From Zonotrichia leucophrys gambelii (lineage: Eukaryota; Chordata; Aves; Passeriformes; Passerellidae), in NCBI RefSeq assembly GCF_028769735.1, contig NC_088170.1:42944920-43008919 (forward strand): DNA of 64,000 nucleotides, written 5' to 3'. A program made the position numbers and the translations under genes. This document shows, one piece after another, positions 1 to 12,200 of the stretch. Positions within the stretch are counted from its first letter, which is position 1, and every line of letters starts with the position of its first letter. The notes below the pieces were generated by a model. It did not search any database. It saw nothing but the letters and a program-made list of their open reading frames with translations, and was not told the origin of the DNA.

Positions 1-720
1 GTGCCCCGAGGGTACTGAGGGCACCTAGGCTAGTTGCCTTTGCAGCAGAAGAGACACTAGAGACATCGGCAGAAGATAAAGGGCCGACTGTTAGCAGGGG
101 TTAATCCAAGGTTTTATTCAGGGGCTCTGGGGAGCTCCTGCACCTTAGGGGGCCTCCTGCCGAGAGCCCCGGGAGATGTGCAAGGTTACATTTAACTGGA
201 GTAGGAAACCGAAAGTAGATAACATTTTACTAACCACTAAGTGACCCTAAGGAATGGATATTGGGGGATAGACATTTAGGACAGCGAATGGGGCTAGGCT
301 TGGGGGACTGACCCCTAGCATCTGGCTAATCGCTCGATGTTCTGGACTGAAGCTTCTAGATGGAGGGGATGGGATGCTGAGTGATTGACAGCCAGAGTTG
401 GGGTTTGGGGATGATCTCCGCAAGGAAGAGGGATTACACAGGTATAGGGAGTGGGATACAATCTGGAATAAACCATTTGGGAAAAATATGGGGATACAAA
501 ACCAGAACTACTTCGAAGTATTACAAAGTATAAAAACACACTACAACAATGGACAAGGGAAGGGGATAGCACAACTTGGGTTGACAGGTCCATACGAGGG
601 AAGGAAGGGAGGAGCAAGGATCAGGCATGTTGAGGGCCAACTAAGCGGCAGGAAAATTCAGGGGCAAACAACTTGGGAAAAACCATTATGAGGGGATAAA
701 ACGGGGGTACAAGGATCAAA
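1..720 (-). mobile_element. Old LTR-type repeat at the left window edge (partial)
   Basis: This block resembles, segment by segment, the repeat at 62,610-63,117. Shared landmarks in the same order are a stretch like 'cctaggtgccctcag' (about 15-30), a minus-strand poly(A)-like signal (AATAAA, plus 'ttttattca' at 112-120), and the segment 'acccctagcatctggct' with 'gagtgattgacag' (about 310-390). The poly(A) signal implies minus orientation. The left end is cut by the window, and no clean termini or target duplication are visible. The short open frames inside look like repeat sequence, not genes. The family name is not determined. Confidence 0.45.
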
Positions 721-3295
721 CCATTTTTCTTAATTAACATTGAACTACTAACTGTTGCAATTGAAATAACTATAGAACTCATAAAACATACCACCACATT
801 TGGCTTTCTGTTAGACTTCAGCATGCTATAGTCTGGATCTGGCACACTAGTTGCCTGTTCACATTTACCATAAATAATGACTAAAAGCATAACTTGCAGC
901 TAGATTTTGGAAGTGACTTCTGGAAGGGTTTGTTTCCTACTCTTTCCCCCACCCCTTTAAAGCTTTTTGTCTTATGGGATTTGTTTGCAATCTGCTAGCT
1001 GAATTTCGGAGGCAAGTTTGCCAGATCTGGGGCTGTATCATCATTCTGCACATCTGGAAGTGGTTTATGTGCTCTCATTCTTCCAGTACAGCGTCTGGAC
1101 TCTGCCTTATTCCTCAGCAGCAGAGAAAGGAAAGAAAACCAGCACAACTCCAAAGTAAACTTTGAAGAGTTTGAAAAAGGAATCAAATTATAAAACTGTT
1201 ACTTTGCCCTGTAAGGCCCTCGTGTGGGTGACTTCAAAGGAGGATGGTGGTCGAGGACGCTTTGGCAAGAGTGCTTATGGCTGTGGGCTATCTAGGATCC
1301 AAGTAAATAACTCCACAGCGCTTCAGGAAAGAAGAGTCCCAAATACTGGGCTGCTTTGAAGAGGTAAAAAGACTAATTAAGCAGGAAATATCTGATCAGT
1401 AATGTCACTGTTTTTTGAGCTTTCCCTTCTGCAGCCCCTTGCTTTGTTATAGGATTTGGCAGCTGAGTTAGGGACTGCCAGGTTCCAGGAAATAATGTCT
1501 ACAGTAAATGAGTAAATATTTGCAGGGGAACAAATATACCTCTGTTTCCTTAAAAATCAGTAGGTAATCAATTGGTGTTTCAGGGGCGTAGGAATGCTGT
1601 AGTTGTAGAATTCAGACTTGTGTGAGAGTCTGTCTTTGGATTTTAAAGTTTAAAACATGGTTCAGTTTATGTGGATTTAATAGTTTCTGGAGATAACATG
1701 AAGCTGTGGCTGTGCTCCTTTCATCTTGCAGTGATCATCAGGATTATTTGTAGCTACTGTTACAAATGGTAATTCAAAGGTAGCTCCGTGGAAATCAGGG
1801 GAAGATTGTGATCAGCTAAAGTGGGGTTAGAAAATTAGTCCAAGAGCATAGCAGGTTCTGTTGTCCCTCTGCTTACCTAAATGTGTAAAGTTTTTAAGTG
1901 TAAAAGAAAGTAATACTTCTGTGTAATGCATGAGAGAAAGGCTTTCTCAGCTGTGTTTTTTTCTGACAGATAAGCTTGATTTCCTCTGTGTAAATTAATG
2001 CCACATGAAGAGAATGGTCTCCTGGAATGTAGATAAGTAGTGCAGATGTGGAAGAACTTCCGGAGTACTCCTTTCTCACTGCGATTTAGCCATTAGTTGA
2101 CTTAAATAAATTTGAATATAAATGGTTTGTAGACAATGCCACATCTTAAATTTCATATATATATATTTGTTGTTATTGTTGTTGTCATTTAACTTGTTGG
2201 TCAAAGTAAAGACTAATTTAATATTCTGCCTGAAGTTGAGCACTAACCAATGGGAGGTGGTCAGCTTTGTGACTCAGATTTCAAGAATTCTTGCTGTTCT
2301 GTCTGATTTGTCAAGGAGCTGGAATAAACTTCACTTTTGTGTGTGCACAGAACCGATCTTATATCTTAATCTGTGTGGTAATGTGTCCATATCTGTAGGT
2401 GTGGAAGCAGGTAAAATTGTTTTTTGTTCTATCCCTACGTAGTGTAAAGGTTGGATTACACAGATGGATTTTTCTCTCCCATCCAACTTCTGGTGCTGTT
2501 TTTTACTGTTGGTGGTTGTTGTTTTGGTTATGTGCTTTGTGTTTTCTTTCATAAACAGTAGTTTTGGGTCCAGAATTCAATCGAATGTTGTATTTCTCAT
2601 AATCCTGTACTTTAGGGGTTATGTTCTGTCTTCTCAGACATGGCTGCTCTCAGGCCTGGACTAGAAGCACAGTTTTAGGGAAGGCTATCTCCTTTTGTTC
2701 AGCATCACAAAATGTGCATAAATACAAGCCTACTACACCCACTGGAAGAATACAGCTGTAAGAAAATATTTGCACTATTGCTCTGAAATTTTTGAGGGTC
2801 TTGAAGACACTGCCCTGGTATAAGGTTCCCATATGTTTGGGAATGCATACTCCAGCAAGACATTAGTATTTGCTGTAGTTACTATGTTGGAGGTGAAATC
2901 AGAGATAAATGTATTTATAAATTGCATTGGTGCATGTTTTAATACTTCTTTGCACAGTATCTTAAAATGTACTAAAAATCACCTACTGGTGTAGAAGATC
3001 AGGTGGGATTTATGAAAATGTTTTTCAAAACCTATTAGTTGCTAAATTATTAATAAAAATACTTCAAACCATAAAGCTAGTATTTGTTCAAAAACAAAAG
3101 GTATTTACAGAGATTAATTGTCATTTTACTTTTACCAGTTCCATAGTAAAATTTGATAATCCAAACCCTAGACCTTTATATAATTAACAAGAATACGCTT
3201 CTGGCATCAATGTTATTTCTCACTTTTATTTTTTTTCTTTTAATTATTTTTTATTTTAGTTTACCATAAATCACAGTTCTCATCTAACAGGACGC
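721..3295. other. GLT8D2 upstream region, no coding sequence seen
   Basis: This is AT-rich DNA without a recognisable coding exon. A pyrimidine-rich stretch ending in 'attttag' at about 3,250-3,259, just before the GLT8D2 start codon, looks like a splice acceptor. The start codon therefore probably lies in a second or later exon, with non-coding 5' exon(s) further left. I could not identify those exons or a promoter. The next human gene beyond GLT8D2 is HCFC2, and no HCFC2 exon is recognisable here. Confidence 0.4.
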
Positions 3296-6200
3296 ATGGC
3301 TCTTTTAAAGAAAGGTAAGAGAGATTAAAAACATTTGAAAGATGTATTTTTTAAAAGAGGACAGAAATATGAAATCCCATTTCTCATGCAACTGTTTTCA
3401 GAGTTGCGTACAAATTTATAGTTCTGGTATTGCTAAATTATGCTTAACTTTAAGTATGCAGATAAGCCTTTTCCTGTTAATTGTGTCAGATAAGTACCAC
3501 CATAATTCACATTAATTTAAAATTACTGCGTGCTTTAGTTCATGAGACTGGAGATTGTGAAATTTCCCACCAATACTGCAAGTAGCTGCTGTTTTCACGT
3601 GAATTCTGCCCAGGGCACTGAAGCTGAATTTTACAGAGATCTGCACATTAATGCTGTTCATACTCAATATTGAGGTGTGGCCCCCAGAATTTTGGGGTTC
3701 TCATCAGCTGTAAGGGTCAGTGACTGAAAATGGACTTTTGCATTTATTTATGTGCCCAAAATTTCTCAGAAGTCAGTGGGCTTTTTCCTCAGCTGGTTTA
3801 AATTAGTGCAGGTTTGGTTTACCAATTTCAATCTAGTCTTGTGCCCAGTGGTGGCCAGTTGGCCATTTTGATTAAAATAGATCAAAACTCTGTTCCCTTT
3901 GCTCTTTTGAACACCTTAAATACATTTTATGATGGTACAAAAGTAACAAAGTAGTCTGAAACAAAGAACACCCATTTTGATGAGGGCAAGGTATTCCTTC
4001 CCTATTGTGCTTGGTGAACTGTCCCAACACCTGCACATGCTTGGTTTGTGTTGAATGACTTAAACCTGTACAAGACAGTCTTCTAGGAACTATGAATCAG
4101 AATATAAAGTCAGGTATTTGCCTCGCTTGATTTTACTGATTTAAATTACACTGTCAAAATAAGTATTTTCGAATATTTTGGAACATTCCTGGTTTCACTA
4201 GCATGGTGGGTTTGTTTTTCTAGAATTTTTAGGGTTTTGCTCAAATACACTTTCAGGATCTGAGCATTGAAATAGATATAAAAATTCTCCTGTGCCTGAA
4301 GTTTCATCAGGGAAGCATAATAGAACGGAAGGGCTACATAATAAGAATTAACTCATTAAGTGAGTGTAAACAGACAACAGACTAGCCAGGAAAAAAACTG
4401 TTCTGAGCTGCTGGTTAAATTTAGAAATATGTGTATTTTCTAGTATGGATAACCCAAATATATTGTGACTCTTATGATTTGGTGAGCAAATTAACCATGA
4501 AAATCAGATTGTTGGGGATTATTTTAATAAGGGAGAATTATTGTTATGTTTCTAATGCTTCAAGTTTTTAGGTTGATCAAATAACATGAGAAAAACACAA
4601 CAGATACAGGTTACCGAATTTTTCTATCACCTGTGCTAGTTGCAAATTGGGGGTATTTTTCTTTAGTCAGATACTTGGGAAATAGCTGTTATAGTGATTG
4701 TTAACACATTCTCCCTCTTGTTGCAGTTAACCAGATCTTATTGTTACTTCTTGTCTTAACTGTGTGCACTATTCTATATAGAAACGTTCACCAAGTGCCC
4801 TTGGCATTAAGAAATGAAACAGGTAAGTGACTCTCACTTCAGTTTCATTTATGTTCCTGTTTTGTATTCCTCATGTCTTAACTTGAACAGCACTTTTCAC
4901 CTTACTGAATGTTTTGCAGTAGATGAACTACTCACACTGTTTCTTAGTCTCACATAGTCTGTAACAAAAAACATTTTGCTTCTGAATTACGTGAATAAAA
5001 TTATAGGAGATTGATATTGATGACTAAGAGTTGTAATTCTGATTAAGTTTCTATCCAGATGTCACTGATGTAGATGGATGCTGGAGTATATCCTTACTTG
5101 AGCTGAACAGATTGGAGTTGTCAAGTGGTAATGAACTTTGATCATGCCCTGCCTCCTTGGCTTGATTATTAATTTCAGATAGGCCATAAAATCTTCATAT
5201 TTACAGCAGAAGTTTTAGCTGAAATTTTTATAGTGACAGAAACCTGCTAGGTTAATTAGGTTGGACTAGTACTAATTGTAGTAAGCTATTTATATAGTAC
5301 CTTTATGAAGAGCTGGCTTACTGCTGCCAAGGTAAACAAACTCTATCTTGATATAAATAATTTATTTTCAATATATTTTTGTTGAGGTTGTTATGACTGT
5401 AATTGTTATGTTTCAGCCAGTACAGTTATATCTGTTTAAGTCCTGTAAGTTAATCAGTGCTAATCAGGGATATAAATCCTTAGCAGGAATGTGACCTGAT
5501 TCAGTGTAGTCTAGGGTTTTTTCCCTTATATCGTTAGCAACTTCCTGCTGACATAAACTTTTGCACTCTTCCTTTCAAGCCAGCTTGCCAAAGAAGTGGA
5601 GCTCATGCAATTGCACTGTCTCTTTGACTTGCCTCCTTCCTTTGATAATCTTGGAACTTATTGTTCAATTTGCACTAAATATAGCTGAGAAGTAGAAGTC
5701 TCAAAGGTATTCAAACCTCTCCATATTTCATATGAATAAGCAGCTACATGAAGGACAGCCCCTGCTGAGTAGAAGATTCTGAGAACTCTCTTATTTATTC
5801 TATTTGGAGGCATCCAACCGTCCAGTCAACCTGCAAGTGGTTCTGGATTAGCAACAGCTCAAGCTATGTGCCTTGCGAGATGGGAATGTGTGTAGGATGT
5901 GGTAGGGAAAAATGCAGTGGTGATAGAATGATTCCACTGCTTATGGTAGTACTTACTCATTTTTGTGACCCAGATCTGGTGTAAAATGTAAAATGTTTCT
6001 TGTAGTGGATTTGGAGAACCTTGAGGAAATGGAGGAAGAAATCCCAGTGGTAATCTGTGCTGCTGCAGGCAGGATGGGTGCGGCTGTAGCAGCAATCAGC
6101 AGCATCTACAGCAACACAGAGGCCAATGTTTTATTCTACATCGTTGGGCTGAAGACAACCATCCCACACATTCGGTACACATCAGCCTTGCTTTGTTTTG

Positions 6201-9200
6201 GGCTGTAGTTAGAGCCATGTTGTTGTTCCTCCTAGTGCAGGCACTAGTCCTTTTGGACTTCAGAGGACTTTTCAGAGAAATCTAGTAGTATTGGGAGCAA
6301 CCCCAGGATTATGTATGTGATAAACAAAGGACCACTTTGTCCTCCACAAGGCACTGACTCGTGCAAAGAGGTGTGAAATAACCAGACCATGCCATGCCTG
6401 TTCTTAGGTTTTGATAGTTAGGATGCAGAAGAATCTGTAATGAGGTAAGGATACACTGCCAGCTTGTCACAATCCCACTTTGTGCCACTGCACTTATTTC
6501 TCTTCTGGTGCTGAATCTTCATCTTCAGAGTAGAAAAAACTTGCTGTTTAAAGCTAATTTCTGTTGATGATGTATTAAAGTTCTAAAAAGAGGCCCTAAA
6601 AGTATTGTGATGACTTTCTTTCCATTTCACTTCGTTCCTTAATTTTTCATGTAATTTCCTGTCATGAAATAAGAATTCTTCATTTCATGACAGGAAATGA
6701 AATCTTAGGATTTCAATGAATATTCATCTCATTAAATTTCAGTTCATTTCACAGCACTTCATTCCATTCAATTTAATTGTTTTCACTTAATTTCAGAATT
6801 TTCTTCTTCTCAGTTTTACTGCAATACATTTTCCTTTCCTTTCTATCCTTTTTGCTTTAGTCTATCTTTTCTCATTTTATTTCCCTTCCTGAAACGAAAA
6901 TTCCTCATTTCATGAAAGGAAATGAAATCTCAATATTTCAATGAATATAATTTCTTGAGGTTTCATCTCATTTCAATGCACTTCATTTCATTCTATTCCC
7001 TTTCACTTGTTTCACTTCATTACATAGTTTTCTTCTTTTTTCATTCATTATATTTCATGTATGTTCATTTCACTTCATTCCTTGATTTGTTATTTATTTT
7101 CCTTCATAAATGAGAATTCTTCATTTCATGAAAGGAAATTATATCCTGACATTTCAATGAATGTAATTTCATGAAGTTTCAGTTCATTTTGTTTCAACAT
7201 TCAAATTTGCAAACATTGTCTCGAAGAGAACCAAGTTGTGATTGCAAACTAAAACATTTCTTAGCAGTTCTCATCTCTGGCTACTTCACTTCTGTAGCCT
7301 TTGTACCTGCAATTTGTGTCAGGAGAGAAAATAAACAGGGTGATAAAAAATCTGACAAAAAGATGAAAAGAAAATTAGTTTAGTATAAAGAATACATAAT
7401 TAGGAGGTGATGTAGAAGTCATCTGGAAGACCATAAAGCTGTGAAAGGGTGAAGACTAACCTCAGCTTGAAAAGCACAGTAGATAGGGTAAGAAATTATA
7501 ATATTTAATTATAGCAAAAAAAAACTTAGAAGAATATAGTTTATTGGAAGTAATGGTGAAAGATTAGTTGTTTGGGCTATATATGGAGTCTCTGGTTTGG
7601 GGAGTGGTATGGGGTGTTTGTTTTATTGTGGTTTTGTGGGGATTTTTTGTATTTTAAGAACAAGTTTAACAAAGGACTATGTGCAATAGCTGTAGACATA
7701 AGGGATTCTGTCTTGGGACAGAATAGATCAAGTGAGATTTTAAGGTCTCTTATTATTCTCCTAAGTGTCTGTGAATTTCATGCTGGAAGTACTTGCCATG
7801 CCATGTACTTGATATTTCTTTTTTTACTTATTTTCTTTCCATCACAGAAAATGGATTAAAAATTCTAAACTGAAAGAAATAAAATTTAAGGTTGTGGAAT
7901 TCAATCCTATGGTACTAAAAGGAAAAATCAGACAAGATGCATCACGTCCTGAGCTACTGCAACCTGTGAGTCAATGGACACCACATAATAAATTATTGAG
8001 GTTTTTAATACTTATTATGGGCTTAAAAATGTCCTAGATCTGTTCCACTTCATGGAGGAGGTGTGCATATATGTCTCTTCCAATGCAAGAGCCAATGTGC
8101 CAGTTAGTCAGAGTGATAGCATAAACAAGAGATGTTGCACACTTTTCATGCAATGAGTACTGCATCTCTGGAATTCCTTGCTGAAAGGTCTCATGGATGT
8201 AAAAATGTTAAGGGGGTTCAGTTAGGATCAAAGTTCATATTTAGATCACACCTAGATCAGAAAATCTCTTGAGCTGAAAATAGTTGAAAGCTAGAAGAAT
8301 ACATGGAGCAACTGTTCTGTGTGCTTGCGTTATTTTTATTTTTCACTGAGCATCCAGTTAGGACCACTCTGAAGGCAGGGGCTGGGTAAAATTATCTGAA
8401 TTCTTATGGTTGTTCTTACATTCTCAGTCCCCTTTCCCTCTGCTCTGTTCTTCATTGCTGTTGTAGAAGTTATCCCATGTCTGTGTCACTAGTCAAATAA
8501 TTCCTTTAGAGTGGATTGAAGGTACTATCACATTTTTAAATGTTTGCTGTGATTTATGCTGTAAAAATTCACTAGGAAGAACACTGGCAGCAGGTCCAGA
8601 AAGGTGCTCCTTCCACTCTGCTCTGCACTGGTGAGGCTGCATCTGAAAGTGCCCAGTTCTGAGTCCACCAGTATAAGAAAGAAATGGGCTTACTGGGGCG
8701 AGTATGACATGGGCTACAAAGATGATTAAGAGGCTGAAGCATCTTCTATATGGGAGGCTGAAAGTTGAGGCTGTTTCAGTCTGGAGAAGACAAGATTCAG
8801 GAGGGTCTTATCAATGTGTGTAAATACTTAAGGGGAGCAACAAGAGACGATGGGCACAAATAACATGAAATTCCCTCTGAGCTAAAGAAAAGGCTTTTAA
8901 AGCATGAGTTTAAAAGTCTCAGGTTGCCCAGAGAGACTGTTGGGTCTCCATCTGTGGACATATTCAGAACCCAACTGGGCATGGTCCCTGTCAGTCTGCT
9001 TGAGTGGGCTCTGCTGCAGCTGAGCCCTCTCAAGGGGGTTGAACAAGAGGATCTCAAAAGGCCCCCTGTAGCCTAAAGGATTCTGTGAGGAAGCAACATA
9101 TTTGAGTTGCATGATTAGGGCCATAACGGATAAGTAATAACAGCAGTAATAGTAATAATACCAGATTTGAGATAGCAGTAAAGCTATGGGGAAGAAGCAA

Positions 9201-12200
9201 GTGGTCACTGATTAGTGCTCAATAGAGAGAGAAATTCCAACTGACTTAAGAGAGACAGACACATGAGACTGCTGTGATAAACAGCTTTACCATTTAGTCT
9301 TTACCTTTTCTTTCTCCTTAATAGCTGAACTTTGTTCGATTTTATCTTCCTTTGCTTATCCAGAAGCATGAGAAAGTAATATATTTGGATGATGATGTCA
9401 TTGTTCAAGGTAAGCTGTTAAAAACCAGTTTCTAACAGAATTAAAATCCAAGTTATTGCAGTTTTACAGCCATTTGGAATTATGAGACAGAAACTGAGGC
9501 AGCTAGTAGGAGTGTTGGGGAAACTACAAATGATCTGTTTGTTTAAATGAAAGTTTGAGGAAGAACTTACCTGCATATATTTTGAATAATTTTGATCAAA
9601 ATTGTATGCGAGTTTCATTTTAATTGATTCTGGTTAATTGGTAGAAGATACCATAGATTTCACTCAGAAGCTGCAATGTCTATTAAGTGTGTGACATGCA
9701 TTTCCTTCTGGTATTTAAAGTCCCACAAATGCTACCAATTCCTTATCCAGAATTGCTGTTCTTGAGAGTGTTATGTTTGCCCAATTATCCCATCAAAAAA
9801 AACCCAAACAATATTTAAGGTAGCAACAATTTTAATTGAATAGTTTAGAAAATATATAAATAAGGGATAATTTGGTTCAAATAATAGTGCATAAACAAAA
9901 ACAACCGCGGGGTACGGAGGGCAGGGTTCTTGACCCTTGCCACTTCACGTACAAGCTTGCCAAGTAAAAGTCACCCCTTATATGCCATGTGTCAATGCCA
10001 TCTCCTCCTATTTTCGGTTCGTCACTTTTCTGTCTCCGTCTTCATTACCACCTTTACCACGCATGCGCCACCACTCGGTTTGGTGGTCGCACAAGTCTTT
10101 GGGGGTCGTCACTGATGAAGGCCCTGTAGTCTTCTTCGTTGTCCTTTAATTCACCTTTGGGTTACACATGCGCACCAAGCCCGTACAATGTAAGCCAAGA
10201 CTAACGTATCACTGCATCTACATATCAAAGCAATAAGTCCCTTATAATTAGCATTTTCTTGGACCCAACCAGGTTCTTGGTCATTTTTAGCAACTGTATC
10301 TTCAGCTTCTTTCCTGTGGTCCTTGAGAACATCTGCTGGGAAGGGGAGGTGGGTGGAGCCCCTCCTTTCCATCTCTTCTTTGGCATTACAACTTTTAACT
10401 ATTAACTGTTTTATTATTCTCAAATATTAATTATTGTATCAATATTGATTACTGTTTCAATTTTTTATCAGCACGAATCATACCTATTTATCACAAGAGC
10501 AAGAGAAATTTAGTCAAAAACGTGGATGGGAGCTCCAAACACTCAAAATATGGTTTTGAGCATCTTCAGCTCAGAATGTAAAGCAATTTGCAGAATCACG
10601 AAGATTTCAGACTTCCTAGTCAAATGGGGGGAACTTACAAGGCATTGAAATCCTGAAAAAATATTTTATTTTTTTCTTATCGTCTAAGTGATCTCTTTTG
10701 ATCTCTTTTTAAAGATTAATTTCCTGTGAGTTTTTTCTGTTCTGTTTCCAAATCGTTGGGGTTTTTTCTCTGTAGAGCTTTTGTCTTCATATTTGTTTTA
10801 CCATATTTTCTTGTAACTTTAAAGCACTTTTTAACCAGAGTGTTGTGCTTTAACCCTGGTGGGCAACTAAGCAAAATTTCCTTTGGAAGGAATGAGTATA
10901 AGTACAATAAATTTTTGGGCCTTTATTAGTCTTTGCTGTAAGAACACTAAGATGAGTGAATTTGCAAATGGCAAACGTATAATTCTCCACTGCTTTTCTG
11001 CACCTTTTTATAGTTTTGTCTCCCTAGAGGCAGATTTCAGACAACCTGCGCTTAAAGGGGTCACTATTTCCTGCTTTGTAAAAGGCAGCTAATCTGTTCT
11101 GCCTCATTTTAATTTGCCATAGACTTCCTATCACAGTTCTCCAATACAGGCGCTTCCAGTGGCAATCTCTGCTTTTTTTTTGGTTTTGTTGTTCTGCCTG
11201 TCATCAATGGGGAGCAGCAATATTTAACTCTTTGAAAGGTTCCAGGTCTTCATTTAGACTCCAATTTCAGGAGCAGCTCAAGCTGAGCCTGCCACTTCCC
11301 CGTCACCCCTCCCTGCACTTGTGTTCACCAGCACAGGGCTCTCCCCTTCCCTGGGGGTATCAGCTGATGATAATCGTGGAACTGCGGGGTAAAGGTGTAG
11401 TTTCACATAAAACCTCATGGTGGGCTGCTGCTGACCAAGTGGCCTTTCCTGTCCCCAGACAGCTCCTTTTATGTGTGTAAAATGCAGTTGTGCAGCTGCA
11501 GAAGCAGCTGATTCAGCTGTTTGACCTGGCAGAAGACCAGCAGTACAAAAAGTAAAAGAGATAAAAGCAAAAGTAAAATTGGAAGCTGTAAGGGGTTGAG
11601 ATGCAGGCTCACTTGATTGCTGTGGGAGTGTTCTGCTTCCTACCTGCCTTGAAACTATCCTGGCACATCTTGGGTACGTGACAGTCAGGTGATGAGTGAG
11701 GTGCCAGGCATTGCAATGTTTCCCTCCACCAAGAAGGAGTTGGGTGGGCTGTGAAGCCAGCAGGGATGGCCAAATGACAGACACATCTCAATCAGCCATT
11801 GCTGGGAATCCAGGTATCTTCCTAGGAGATAAATACACCATAACAGGAAAAACCTTATCTGTGCAAAACACTGAAGTGGGGCTTTTGTGGGACTTAAAGA
11901 GGCTCAGAGAAATTGCCTTTGCCCTCCCTCTCCATAGAGAAGCTCTATGAATGCATAAGTTTGTAACCAGGCTTTTTAACAGTCCTGTTGGCTTCTGCTG
12001 TAGCTGATTTTGGACAACAGTATCAATGTATTGAATACCAATGATCCTATCTAAAGATAGACCTTAGATATCCAAATATGGAAATGGTCCCATATGTGCT
12101 GGTTTAGAGCAAATCTGGGAGAAAACCCCCAAAGGGGGCCCCTCCCTGTAACCAGTTCGGGAAGGATTCCTCAGAGAAAACTGGAAAGAACCTGTTTATT

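Noticed and set aside
11278..11784. 168-codon minus-strand frame in GLT8D2 intron 5
   Set aside because: No recognisable domain and no splice logic. Composition matches its surroundings, so it is probably chance.
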